64,000 bases of DNA from Xanthomarina sp. F1114 (GCF_026410255.1 NZ_JAPMLL010000008.1:62001-126000); one strand, 5' to 3'. Counted from the stretch's first letter, positions 1-7,650 are shown. The notes: a model not told the origin generated them from the letters alone. Numbers and translations are program-made.

Positions 1-289
1 AATCTTCAGACAGCTTGTTAATTAAGGTACTATCTGCTTGAAAAGATATTTTTTTAAACGTGTCGTCTAATCTATTATAGCGTAAAGATTCCTTATCTAT
101 TTTTTCCTCTCTATACAGTTTCCAATAATCCAGATTAATAGCTTCGTAATGATTTAAGAAATCCTCCAAATCTATAGCTACATTGTACATTCTAAATATT
201 TTATCGAAAGTTAGTGCCGAGTTTTTATCAAAATCCCAAAGGGTATGATCTAAATCGAAAAAAACATCTTTAATTCCTTCCATCTTCAT
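1..289 (-). CDS. YjjG-family HAD pyrimidine nucleotidase (partial, N-terminus)
   Basis: The gene runs off the left edge, so only about the first 95 residues are present. They read from a start at 289 (ATG AAG ATG GAA); a second in-frame ATG lies at 283 and may be the true start. The N-terminus carries the HAD motif I, FDLDHTLWDFD, with the nucleophile and acid/base aspartates, followed by a helical cap region. The wording DLDHTLWDFDKNS is typical of the YjjG family of 5'-nucleotidases, which hydrolyse non-canonical pyrimidine nucleotides in the cytoplasm. The start overlaps the last codons of the upstream deacetylase-like gene by 14-20 bp, so the two are probably co-transcribed and translationally coupled. 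The remaining HAD motifs lie outside the window. Confidence 0.85.
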   Translation of the reverse strand, partial: MKMEGIKDVFFDLDHTLWDFDKNSALTFDKIFRMYNVAIDLEDFLNHYEAINLDYWKLYREEKIDKESLRYNRLDDTFKKISFQADSTLINKLSED

Positions 290-1580
290 GTCCTGATTCT
301 AAAATAATATTAAACAATTCTTTATATCCTTTCCATCTGTCCACATCGCTAAAGGTATAATTATGAAAGATGGGGACAAATTCACCATTTACTTTCTTTA
401 CTTCATTAATTACTTGATTTAAGGCTTTTTTCTTATCTAATAGCGACTGATTTTTTAATAAAGAATAATCCAGCACATGGTAAGATGTTATCTTTAAAGG
501 TGTTTTAATTTCGTAATCTAAGTCGTAAAAGTAAAAAGGAGTACATGTTCCTGCCCTAAAACCAGCCTGGTTAATATAGCCCATGGTATAATCTTCAAAA
601 ATTTCCAATTCAACTAAGTTTCTATAAGATTCTGGTAAATTTAATTTAGAGAACGACTGTCTAGTGGCTGTTAAAGAGCTGTTCAAAATTGCTTCCATTC
701 GTTTTTTCTCCTTTTTAAGAATGGCTTTATCATCTAAAGCAAAGTAGGACACTTTTAGACCCACCTGGCAATAATCTGCTACCTGTTTGATTAGTGTAAT
801 AAACTTCTTTTTTTGGGCATCTACCCCTTTATCGTACGTAGAATAATCGCCAATTAAAAAGAAAAACAAGAACTTATAATTGGAGTGTTTCTGTTTATTA
901 ATAATATATTTAAAAGTATCATAGGTATCTCTTTTCAATCCAAAAAGCACCAGGTATCTATAATACAGTTTTTTAAAATTAAAATTCAAAATATCTTTAG
1001 CCGTTCCTCCCAGCGTCCTCATTATCCCTTTTAATTTAAAATTATAAGCTGAGGGTACATCGATAATAGGTTTTACTGAATAGGTTCTTTCTGGAAACTG
1101 AAAATCCGGATAATTTTGTTCTAGGACTTTTCTAAATTTAAAAGCCCAAATATCTATCACTGGTTGATGTAAAAAATGGTGTTCTAAGGCCAAACTTTCT
1201 TGAGCTGTAAACCGACCATATTCATCTTTTACATGCGGCAAATACTCTTCGTATCTACTAAGTAAATAAAAGCTAGCCGAAAATATATCGAAAGGGATAG
1301 CACTTTTTTCACCTGTATAAAAAAAGCATTTGGTTTCTTCCCAGTCTTGAACCTGGATTTCAACGTCTGAAATGCCCTGCTCAAAAAGAATGTCGTGGCT
1401 TCTTACAAATATCTCATTGCTTAAAGGCTGTCTGGTATAAGACATTTTTAGACTATCGTGGGCAATAAAGTCTTCTATAGTAGTCGTAAATTCCACAGGA
1501 ATACCCAATATTCTAGTAAAGATTTGTTTAAAAGAATATTTTAATCGCGGTGATATTTTATGTGTATAAACTAATAACAT
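270..1580 (-). CDS. Polysaccharide-deacetylase-like protein, probably catalytically degenerate
   Basis: A protein of 436 residues, starting at the ATG at 1580 (MLLVYTHKISPR); an upstream TTG at 1592 would add MLLY but is less likely. It resembles the Bacteroidota polysaccharide deacetylase family with an N-terminal DUF7033-like region, recognisable from the MLLVYTHKI start, the FDIFSASFYLLSRYEEYLP segment and a C-terminal NodB-like part with GFRAGTCTPFYFYD. From memory of the family, the metal-binding positions usually read DID, GLHPSY and SRQHY; here they read IDVPSAY, GLKVSYF and TRQSFSKL, so two expected histidines appear replaced by Lys and Ser. It may be a non-catalytic glycan-binding relative. 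Its stop overlaps the HAD gene start. A box close to TAnnTTTG (TAAATTTG) lies just upstream of the ATG. Confidence 0.7.
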   Translation of the reverse strand: MLLVYTHKISPRLKYSFKQIFTRILGIPVEFTTTIEDFIAHDSLKMSYTRQPLSNEIFVRSHDILFEQGISDVEIQVQDWEETKCFFYTGEKSAIPFDIFSASFYLLSRYEEYLPHVKDEYGRFTAQESLALEHHFLHQPVIDIWAFKFRKVLEQNYPDFQFPERTYSVKPIIDVPSAYNFKLKGIMRTLGGTAKDILNFNFKKLYYRYLVLFGLKRDTYDTFKYIINKQKHSNYKFLFFFLIGDYSTYDKGVDAQKKKFITLIKQVADYCQVGLKVSYFALDDKAILKKEKKRMEAILNSSLTATRQSFSKLNLPESYRNLVELEIFEDYTMGYINQAGFRAGTCTPFYFYDLDYEIKTPLKITSYHVLDYSLLKNQSLLDKKKALNQVINEVKKVNGEFVPIFHNYTFSDVDRWKGYKELFNIILESGHEDGRN

Positions 1581-1684
1581 GTATAAGAGCAAATTTAAAA
1601 TTTAAAACTCCAAAGACATAATAATTGTATTTTTTTTGACATTTACTTTATATGGGCACGTAGGAGGTTTGTAATTTGAAGTTT

Positions 1685-2383
1685 TCACAACAGGGATTCG
1701 TCTGCAAAGCTAAAATAGGCTTTTTCTGTTACGATTACGTGGTCTAAAACTTTTATATCCAAACTTTCTCCAGCCAGTTTTAACTTTCTGGTTATTTGCT
1801 TGTCGGCTTCACTAGGTTTTAAAGTTCCAGATGGATGGTTATGTACTAAAATAAGACCTGTAGCTCCCACTTCTAGAGCATTTTTAAGCACCAAACGTAC
1901 ATCGACCAGTGTTCCCGTAATGCCACCTTTGCTCAGTTGGTTTTTTTGAATAATTTTATTCGAATTATTTAAATATATAATCCAGAACTCTTCGTGTGGC
2001 AACTCGCCTAGAATGGGTTGCATGATTTGAAAAACTGATTGACTCGAAGTTATTTTCTTTTTTTGGATGAGCTCCTCTCCACCTCTTCTTCTTCCTAATT
2101 CCAGAGCAGCAGCAATGGTAATGGCTTTGGCTTCTCCAATGCCTTTAAAAGTCATTAATTGTTTTAAAGATAGTTTACCAAGCGCATTGAGCTTATTATC
2201 AACGCTTGCCAGGATGCGCTTGCTTAAATCGACCGCAGTTTCATTTCTACTACCAGAACCGATAAGAATGGCCACCAATTCGGCATCGCTTAAGCTAGCT
2301 TTGCCTTTATCGCGAAGTTTTTCTCGTGGCTGGTCTGTTTCGTTCCAGTTTTTGATTGAAAATGATGTCGGTTTGTTCTCCAT
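1685..2383 (-). CDS. radC: RadC family JAB/MPN-domain protein
   Basis: A full-length protein of 232 residues. The N-terminal part (about 20-100) contains the UPF0758 helix-hairpin-helix region, including LSDAELVAILIGSG and FKGIGEAKAITIAAALELGRR. The C-terminal part is a JAB/MPN metalloprotease-like domain with the signature VHNHPSG followed by KPSEAD, giving the HxH...D zinc ligands. RadC was originally linked to DNA repair, but that role is disputed in E. coli and the biochemical activity is unknown. The gene stands alone, on the minus strand, away from the accessory patch to its right. A TATGTTTG box on the minus strand (2388-2395) ends only five bases from the ATG, so the message would have almost no leader if that box is used. 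Confidence 0.93.
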   Translation of the reverse strand: MENKPTSFSIKNWNETDQPREKLRDKGKASLSDAELVAILIGSGSRNETAVDLSKRILASVDNKLNALGKLSLKQLMTFKGIGEAKAITIAAALELGRRRGGEELIQKKKITSSQSVFQIMQPILGELPHEEFWIIYLNNSNKIIQKNQLSKGGITGTLVDVRLVLKNALEVGATGLILVHNHPSGTLKPSEADKQITRKLKLAGESLDIKVLDHVIVTEKAYFSFADESLL

Positions 2384-2387
2384 ATAC

Positions 2388-2395
2388 CAAACATA
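2388..2395 (-). promoter_or_regulatory. Candidate -7 box of radC
   Basis: Read on the minus strand this is TATGTTTG, an exact match to the Bacteroidota -7 consensus TAnnTTTG. It lies immediately upstream of the radC ATG, which would make a leaderless or nearly leaderless transcript. No clear -33 TTG is seen, so the call is tentative. Confidence 0.35.
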
Positions 2396-2619
2396 AATAT
2401 AGTAAATATATCCTTGAAAAGTAAGGTCCTTAAATGCTCTTGAACTTTCTTCTTAGAAACACCCTAAATACGGAAAGTAAATGAATTTATTTAAGCGATT
2501 ACATCTCAGGTGAGATCCTAATTATTTTAGTGATTAATTACCATCTAATTAGTCGAAAAGCTACTGCGTCATGTCATCTTTTTTCAGGTGAAAAAGCAAG
2601 AAAACCGACACGAACTACA

Positions 2620-2663
2620 TACGGACTATCTACGGACTATCTACGGACTATCCACGAACCATC
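2620..2663. repeat. 11-bp tandem repeat, four copies
   Basis: The unit TACGGACTATC occurs three times without change (2620-2630, 2631-2641, 2642-2652) and a fourth time as CACGAACCATC (2653-2663). The period is close to one helical turn. No gene overlaps it. The copies could be binding sites for a regulator or the product of replication slippage; nothing in the sequence decides between these. Confidence 0.85.
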
Positions 2664-2762
2664 TAAACACAGAAAACCAAGTCATATTTAGTTTGACTCG
2701 TCCTAAAATAACTATACAGGTTATTAAATAAATCCTGATATAATTATACAACTCTTTTTGTT

Positions 2763-2796
2763 AATCCTAAAATGCCTGTACAGGCATTTTAGGATT
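2763..2796. repeat. Perfect 34-bp palindrome
   Basis: The sequence from AATCCTAAAATGCCTG to its exact reverse complement forms a perfect palindrome centred on GTAC, followed by TTTTA on the plus strand. A degenerate relative (TCCTAAAATAACTATACAGG and following TTATT) lies 40 bp upstream at 2701-2725. With no open loop it would extrude as a cruciform or bind a dimeric protein; as RNA it could act as a terminator, but no gene ends just upstream. Confidence 0.85.
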
Positions 2797-2895
2797 TTTA
2801 TATGTTTGATAGTTTTTCCATCTTTTTCTCAGGTTCGTTGTTTTTAAATTAAGGTTTTAGAGACGTGTATTTAATAATTTATATGAAAAAGTAGT

Positions 2896-2903
2896 TACTT
2901 TTG
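2896..2903 (+). promoter_or_regulatory. Candidate -7 box of the DUF4476 gene
   Basis: TACTTTTG matches TAnnTTTG and lies 42 bases before the ATG at 2946. The -33 region is AT-rich without a clean TTG. Confidence 0.5.
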
Positions 2904-2945
2904 GCACAGCTATTGAATCGCTTTAGTTTTTAAAATACAATCCTT

Positions 2946-3845
2946 ATGAAAAATATTACGCTATTAATATTATGTTTTGTTAGTCTATTCGCACATTCAC
3001 AAGAATCCAGATTAACTATTTTCTCTGAAGATGGAAATCCCTTTTATGTTGTCCTAAACGGCATTAGACAAAATGAAGAGCCTCAGGTAAATATTGCGAT
3101 AGATTATTTAGTGAATGATTATTACGACACTAAAATTATTTTTGCTGATACATCCCTTCCTGTTCTTGAAAAAAAGCATCTTATGGTAGTGGATGCTGAT
3201 AGCAGAAGAGGCGAAGTTGTTTATAAAATTAAGACCACTAGCCGAGGAAAAAAATTACGTTATTATTCGTTTACACCTTTTCAGCAAATTTTACCAGCAG
3301 CAAGTAATGTATCTGTCATTCATTACAATGCCAATCCGCTACCTCCAATTCAAACCATAACTCAAACAACTACAACCACTACCTCTGGTAATGGCGGCCC
3401 TATTAAGATTGGAGTTGATGTAAATGGAGATGGCAATAATGTAGGTGTCGGTGTTCATGTAAATTCTGGAGTACTAACCACTACTACACAAACTACAACA
3501 ACTACTATTGGAGTTCCCACTGATGTTGTTTTAGTAGAGGAAGCAGATTGTTATGCCATGTATGAATCAGATTTTAATCAGGCCTTAGAGTCCATTAATA
3601 AAAAAACGTTTTCAGATTCTAAATTAACACTTGCCAAACAGGTTACCAGAGGTAACTGTTTAACTTCAGCACAAATTGCACAAATTACAAGTTTATTCGA
3701 TTTTGAAGATACTAAGTTAGAGTATGCCAAGTTTGCCTATTCATTTTGTTATAATCCAGAAAATTATTGGAAAGTAACTAATGCTTTTGAGTTTGAATCT
3801 ACTATTGAAGAACTCCATGAATATATTGAGTCTCTTGGTTATTAG
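2946..3845 (+). CDS. Exported DUF4476 domain protein
   Basis: The protein has 299 residues. A signal peptide covers about residues 1-18 (MKNITLLILCFVSLFAHSQ). Residues 20-115 form an N-terminal beta-rich region seen in other Bacteroidota DUF4476 proteins. The middle (about 130-195) contains two threonine-rich runs, QTTTTTTSGNGG and TTTTQTTTTTIG, flanking a Gly/Val/Asn stretch. The C-terminal 90 residues match DUF4476: repeated patterns of the type F..AL..I....FSDSKL..AKQ, then QI..I.SLFDFEDTKLEYAKFAY. The function of this domain is unknown; it is usually found on exported proteins. The gene is monocistronic. The Thr-rich linkers look like flexible or glycosylated spacers, which is inference. 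Confidence 0.8.
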   Translation: MKNITLLILCFVSLFAHSQESRLTIFSEDGNPFYVVLNGIRQNEEPQVNIAIDYLVNDYYDTKIIFADTSLPVLEKKHLMVVDADSRRGEVVYKIKTTSRGKKLRYYSFTPFQQILPAASNVSVIHYNANPLPPIQTITQTTTTTTSGNGGPIKIGVDVNGDGNNVGVGVHVNSGVLTTTTQTTTTTIGVPTDVVLVEEADCYAMYESDFNQALESINKKTFSDSKLTLAKQVTRGNCLTSAQIAQITSLFDFEDTKLEYAKFAYSFCYNPENYWKVTNAFEFESTIEELHEYIESLGY

Positions 3846-3873
3846 TGCCCGAAGATTATAATAAATTATATCA

Positions 3874-3999
3874 ATGAAAAAATTGTTACTTATTGGGTTC
3901 ATAACATTTTTGTCTTATTCTTTACAATCTCAAAATAAAATAGGTGTGTTTGCTGGAGCTACCACAGCTTTAATCTTTTCGCTCAAGACCAATGCGTGA
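3874..3999 (+). pseudogene. Truncated exported-protein remnant
   Basis: A 41-codon frame begins 28 bases after the DUF4476 stop. It has a clear signal peptide (MKKLLLIGFITFLSYSLQSQ) followed by NKIGVFAGATTA, a start typical of flavobacterial outer-membrane beta-barrel proteins, then loses similarity to anything and stops at TGA 3997-3999. The mature part is far too short for such a protein. The break around 3970-3985 is where unrelated non-coding DNA leading to the toxin-antitoxin operon begins, so an insertion or deletion joined to the mobile pair is the likely cause. A genuine small exported peptide cannot be excluded. Confidence 0.55.
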
Positions 4000-4345
4000 A
4001 AAGTAAGTTCTATAAGGTGGTTTGATTGCTATGCTTTACATACCGACCGAGAGACCCATCCTCATTATCTCCAAACATTTTCCACCCAAAACCAAGGATG
4101 GGGTCGTTTCTGGTAAATAAATGAGACCCTTAGCTCAATTACAGTTTTGTTGCTCCTCTATTTATCACTACATTATATCTAAAGCAACACAGGATGCACA
4201 ACTACCGCCAACGCCGTAAACGCACTAGCGATTGAGATGATAGGACAAAAGAAAATAGTTACATCCAAAGACAATTGTAAGCCGTAAACTTGATTCGTTA
4301 AGACCAATACTTCGCTTATATAAAACCATTGGCCACAAGCAAAAA
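4000..4345. other. Non-coding stretch before the toxin-antitoxin operon
   Basis: About 345 bases with no usable frame. Base composition is somewhat richer in G and C than the flanks. A loose long-range inverted repeat joins AGACCCATCC (near 4050) to GGATGGGGTC (near 4100). I recognise no gene remnant or insertion sequence terminus in it. Confidence 0.5.
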
Positions 4346-4377
4346 ACACGTGTTAAATAAAAAATATTAACACGTGT
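4346..4377. promoter_or_regulatory. Inverted-repeat operator of the toxin-antitoxin operon
   Basis: Two perfect 11-bp arms, ACACGTGTTAA (4346-4356) and TTAACACGTGT (4367-4377), are separated by a 10-bp AT spacer. Each arm itself contains the palindrome ACACGTGT. The right arm lies where the -33 element of the downstream TAATTTTG promoter should be, so binding of the RHH antitoxin would block transcription. This is the expected layout for an autoregulated type II module. Confidence 0.65.
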
Positions 4378-4392
4378 CTAAAAATTATTTTG

Positions 4393-4400
4393 TAATTTTG
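4393..4400 (+). promoter_or_regulatory. -7 box of the toxin-antitoxin operon
   Basis: TAATTTTG matches TAnnTTTG and lies 27 bases before the antitoxin ATG at 4428, directly after the inverted repeat. Confidence 0.6.
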
Positions 4401-4427
4401 TAAAAAGGAACTTATAAACTCAGTGTC

Positions 4428-4679
4428 ATGAACACAAAGTTGACATTAACCATAGAAAAAGAAATAATTGAGAGAGCAAAAAACTATGCGAAAGAACAAA
4501 ATCGCAGTTTGTCTGATATTATTGAAAACTATTTAAAAATTCTTACCAAAGAAGAACGGAATCATAAAAGCAAAAAATTAAATCCAGCAGTAGCATCCCT
4601 AAAAGGTTCTTTCAAGATGCCAAAAGATATGGATTATAAAAAAGAACTTAAAAAGCGATTAGAAAAAAAATATTTATAA
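4428..4679 (+). CDS. Ribbon-helix-helix antitoxin (DUF6364-like)
   Basis: A basic protein of 83 residues. The first 40 residues (KLTLTIEKEIIERAKNYAKEQNRSLSDIIENYL) have the beta strand plus two helices of a ribbon-helix-helix DNA-binding fold. The C-terminal half is charged and probably disordered until it wraps the toxin (SLKGSFKMPKDMDYKKELKKRLEKKY), as in VapB/DUF6364 antitoxins. Its stop codon touches the toxin start with no spacer (TAA then ATG), showing translational coupling. It would bind the toxin and repress its own promoter through the inverted repeat at 4346-4377. The call rests on fold signature and gene order. Confidence 0.82.
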   Translation: MNTKLTLTIEKEIIERAKNYAKEQNRSLSDIIENYLKILTKEERNHKSKKLNPAVASLKGSFKMPKDMDYKKELKKRLEKKYL

Positions 4680-5102
4680 ATGGATAAAGTTCTAATTGAT
4701 ACAGATGTTCTACTTGATTTCTTCTTTGACAGAGAACCATTTGCAGAATACTCAGCTGAAATTCTAAATCTTTGCGCAGAAAAAGAAATAAAAGGATATA
4801 CAACTCCTGTAATAATTTCTAATGTTTATTATTTACTCAGAAAAACAGCAAAACACACTATTATAGTTGAAAAAATCAAACAACTTCTTAATATTATTGA
4901 CATTATAAAAATGGATAAAAACGCAGTCATAAATGCTTTGAACTCAGAATTTAAAGATTTTGAAGATGCATTGCAGAATTTTTCAGCTGTAGAAAATGGT
5001 CAAATAAAAATCATCCTCACAAGAAATATAAAAGATTTTAGAAAGAGTGAATTAGCTATTTTGACACCTGAGACATATTTGAAAGGAAAAGCCAGTAGTT
5101 AA
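4680..5102 (+). CDS. PIN-domain toxin (VapC-like ribonuclease)
   Basis: A protein of 140 residues with the PIN-domain pattern: LIDTDVLLDFFFDREPF at the N-terminus supplies the first metal-binding Asp, NVYYLLRK the conserved Asn/Thr-type strand-helix, FKDFEDALQ the second acidic cluster, and TRNIKDFRKS the final Asp region. PIN toxins are Mg-dependent ribonucleases that inhibit translation by cutting tRNA or rRNA; the target here is unknown. It directly follows the RHH antitoxin and nothing else is in the operon. The usual length is about 130-140 residues, so it looks intact. The wording LTRNIKDFRKSELAILTPE is typical of Bacteroidota PIN proteins. Confidence 0.88.
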   Translation: MDKVLIDTDVLLDFFFDREPFAEYSAEILNLCAEKEIKGYTTPVIISNVYYLLRKTAKHTIIVEKIKQLLNIIDIIKMDKNAVINALNSEFKDFEDALQNFSAVENGQIKIILTRNIKDFRKSELAILTPETYLKGKASS

Positions 5103-5233
5103 CAAGAATAACCAATTGCTTAGTTTTTATGTATTCGGGAAGTCCTACGGATTTTCCCTGGGGAGTTATTTAGATTAATAACTTTTTAGAGATGGTTTTT
5201 TAAAAAATTACGAGAGCATAAAAAAGCCAACTA

Positions 5234-6589
5234 TTATTTAATCAGCTGTTTCACAGCATCAAAATCCAAACCTCCATAATTTCCAGAACTCATCAACAAT
5301 AAGGCTTTGTTGTTAAAGTCTTGTGAGAATAAAAAGTTTTTAAATTCGTCTGGATTGGTGTAGATTATTAAGTCGTCAAGTTCAAAAGCATTTGCTATTT
5401 GCTCGTGGGTAACTTCTTCTAATTTTTTAATTTCTACGGCATGTGGCGAATAAAAAACCACAGCCACATCTGCTGCATCTAAAGCGCCTTTATATTCTTT
5501 TAGAAATTCAGCATTCAAACTGCTATAGGTATGTAATTCCAAACAGGCTATCAAGGTTCTATTTGGATATTGTTCTTTTAAAGCTTTGGTTGTTGCTTCT
5601 ACTTTAGAAGGCGAATGCGCAAAATCTTTATAAGCCACAGAGTTTTTACTTTCTGCAATTTTCTCCAAACGTTTGCTGGCTCCTTTAAAAGTAGCAATAG
5701 CTTCGTAGAAATCGTCTTCGTCAATACCCATATGTTGGCAAATCCATTTGGCTCCTGCCAAATTATTTAAATTGTGTTTTCCGAAAACTTCAATAGGCAA
5801 AGGACCTTCTGGGGTTTCTAAAAGGGTTTGTCCGTTTTCAACCGTATATTCTGGAGTTTGGTAAGGCAATTTTCTAATGGTATTTTCACTAGCTTCCACA
5901 ACCCGCACTACTTCTAGATCTTCGGCGTTATACGTGATGCTACCACCTTTGACAATACTATCTACAAAAATACGGAACTGTTCCACATAGCCGTCGTAAG
6001 TTGGAAACACATTAATATGATCCCAGGCAATGCCACTTAATAAAGCAATATTGGGTTTATAAAGATGAAATTTTGGACGTCTGTCTATGGGAGAGCTCAA
6101 ATATTCGTCGCCTTCCAAGACTATAAAGTCGTTTTCTTCGGTTAGCTTTACCATCACATCAAAACCTTCCAGTTGGGCACCAACCATATAATCGACATCG
6201 CGATTGTGGTAATGCATGACGTGAAGAATCATGGAGGTAATCGTTGTTTTTCCATGAGATCCACCAATTACCACCCGGGTTTTGGTTTTAGATTGTTCGT
6301 ATAAAAACTCTGGATAACTATAAATTTTTAGTCCTAATTCCTGAGCTTTTAAAAGTTCTGGATTGTCGGCTTTGGCATGCATTCCTAAAACAATAGCATC
6401 TAAATTATTGGTAATTTTTTCTGGGAACCAACCAAAAGTTTCTGGCAATAGTCCTTTGTTTGCTAATCTAGATTTTGAAGGTTCAAAAATAGTGTCGTCG
6501 CTTCCAGTTACTTGGTATCCTTTATTGTGTAAGGCTAAAGCCAAATTGTGCATGGCAGAACCTCCAATAGCTATAAAATGTACGTTCAT
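5234..6589 (-). CDS. mpl: UDP-N-acetylmuramate:tripeptide ligase (Mpl)
   Basis: A protein of 451 residues from the ATG at 6589 (MNVHFIAIGGSAMHNLALAL). A longer frame begins at 6613 but would lie inside a TATCTTTG promoter box. This is a Mur-ligase-family enzyme: the Rossmann-like N-terminal motif GGSAMHN, the ATP-binding P-loop GGSHGKTTITSM at about 110, and the central LEGDEYLSSPIDRRPKF segment characteristic of Mpl. It attaches recovered L-Ala-gamma-D-Glu-meso-DAP tripeptide to UDP-MurNAc in the cytoplasm, recycling peptidoglycan. It stands as a single gene on the minus strand with its own promoter; the TPR gene upstream also has one. Confidence 0.93.
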   Translation of the reverse strand: MNVHFIAIGGSAMHNLALALHNKGYQVTGSDDTIFEPSKSRLANKGLLPETFGWFPEKITNNLDAIVLGMHAKADNPELLKAQELGLKIYSYPEFLYEQSKTKTRVVIGGSHGKTTITSMILHVMHYHNRDVDYMVGAQLEGFDVMVKLTEENDFIVLEGDEYLSSPIDRRPKFHLYKPNIALLSGIAWDHINVFPTYDGYVEQFRIFVDSIVKGGSITYNAEDLEVVRVVEASENTIRKLPYQTPEYTVENGQTLLETPEGPLPIEVFGKHNLNNLAGAKWICQHMGIDEDDFYEAIATFKGASKRLEKIAESKNSVAYKDFAHSPSKVEATTKALKEQYPNRTLIACLELHTYSSLNAEFLKEYKGALDAADVAVVFYSPHAVEIKKLEEVTHEQIANAFELDDLIIYTNPDEFKNFLFSQDFNNKALLLMSSGNYGGLDFDAVKQLIK

Positions 6590-6610
6590 GGTTGTATTTT
6601 GTAGTGGTTT

Positions 6611-6618
6611 CAAAGATA
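6611..6618 (-). promoter_or_regulatory. -7 box of mpl
   Basis: On the minus strand this reads TATCTTTG, matching TAnnTTTG, and sits 21 bases before the ATG at 6589. It decides the start, because the longer in-frame start at 6613 falls within it. Confidence 0.6.
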
Positions 6619-6669
6619 CTTTTTTTTGAAAGAAACTTATAACTGATTTTATATAAAAGCTTCTACAAC

Positions 6670-7623
6670 TTAAAGTTTAGAAATAAGTTCTTTTTCTTCT
6701 TGAAACACTTCCATTTCCGGCAGGTCTTTAATAGCTAAATCAATGCACTTTAAAGCTTCTTTTTTATGGCTTTTCTGTCTATAAATTTGTGCCAATCTAT
6801 AATTTGCCCAAGCTATAGGCACGCCATCTTCCAGTGAATAATTTTTAATATAGGTTTTTAAACAAGCTTCCCCTTTATCCAATTGCGTATTATATTCGGC
6901 TGAGACTTTTCCTAACTGATAATGCAATGCGTTACGTTGCAATTTTTTCTGAGCCTCTTCAATATTAGAAATAGCTTTTTCTGGTTGTTTTTGGTTCTCG
7001 TAGAATTCACTAAGTTTGGTATAACAGGTAATAGACCCCCCTATTTCTATGGCTTTTTTATAATATCGTTCGGCTAATATTGGCTCGTCGTCATATTCAT
7101 AAATATAGCCTTTAGCCAGATAGCCATCGACTTTGGAAAGCTGCTCTAATTCTTCGGCATATTTTAAGGATGTACTTCTACTCCCACCAACAATAGCTGG
7201 TAATTGCATGTATAATTCTACCAATGCCCAACGTGCATCTATATGGTTTTTATCTAAGTCTGCAGCCGTTAAAAAGGCTTGTTTTAAGTCGCCTAAGTAA
7301 GCTAAGGCCGAAAATTTATTTACCGAAAGGGCTTTCATCCCCATAGCACCACCATATTTATAGTGATAATTGGCTTGGTCTGGTTTTATGCTTACCAACT
7401 TTTTGTATTGCTCCATGGCTTCATCCCATTTTTCCTGATAGGCGAAAGCATCTCCTAAAATTTCAATCGCTTTCAAGTCGTTTGGATTGTCCGCTACAAA
7501 AGGCATAGCTAATTGTTCCGCTTTTTGATAGTTTTTTTGCTCCAATAAGCGTTCAAGGTCTTGATAGGATGTTTGCGAAAAACTCCAAATAGGAAGCAAT
7601 AAAAGCCAAATTAAATTCTTCAT
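6670..7623 (-). CDS. Exported TPR-repeat protein
   Basis: The protein has 317 residues. A signal peptide (MKNLIWLLLLPIWSFSQ) is followed by a chain of tetratricopeptide repeats over most of the length, for example KAIEILGDAFAYQEKWDEAMEQYKKLVSIKPDQANYHYKYGGAMG and ARWALVELYMQLPAIVGGS. The latter segment, with AIVGGS, is shared by TPR proteins found in many Bacteroidota and Proteobacteria, but I cannot assign a function. It would act in the periplasm, probably as an interaction scaffold. A TACTTTTG promoter box (minus strand, 7643-7650) precedes it. It is divergent from the alpha-2-macroglobulin gene. Confidence 0.8.
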   Translation of the reverse strand: MKNLIWLLLLPIWSFSQTSYQDLERLLEQKNYQKAEQLAMPFVADNPNDLKAIEILGDAFAYQEKWDEAMEQYKKLVSIKPDQANYHYKYGGAMGMKALSVNKFSALAYLGDLKQAFLTAADLDKNHIDARWALVELYMQLPAIVGGSRSTSLKYAEELEQLSKVDGYLAKGYIYEYDDEPILAERYYKKAIEIGGSITCYTKLSEFYENQKQPEKAISNIEEAQKKLQRNALHYQLGKVSAEYNTQLDKGEACLKTYIKNYSLEDGVPIAWANYRLAQIYRQKSHKKEALKCIDLAIKDLPEMEVFQEEKELISKL

Positions 7624-7642
7624 ATCAACAACGGGCGAATAA

Positions 7643-7650
7643 CAAAAGTA
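7643..7650 (-). promoter_or_regulatory. -7 box of the TPR gene
   Basis: On the minus strand this reads TACTTTTG, matching TAnnTTTG, 20 bases upstream of the ATG at 7623. Confidence 0.55.

Larger units (their letters stand above)
2384..2945. other. Gene-free interval with repeats and palindromes
   Basis: This 562-base stretch between radC and the DUF4476 gene has no convincing reading frame on either strand. It holds an 11-bp tandem repeat (2620-2663), a short inverted repeat ATCTCA-GG-TGAGAT (2503-2516), an imperfect palindrome at 2701-2725 and a perfect 34-bp palindrome at 2763-2796. The last 50 bases contain the probable promoter of the DUF4476 gene. No insertion sequence is recognisable. 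Confidence 0.6.

Noticed and set aside
2620-2663. 11-bp repeats as a CRISPR or att site
   Set aside because: Too short, no spacers, no integrase nearby.
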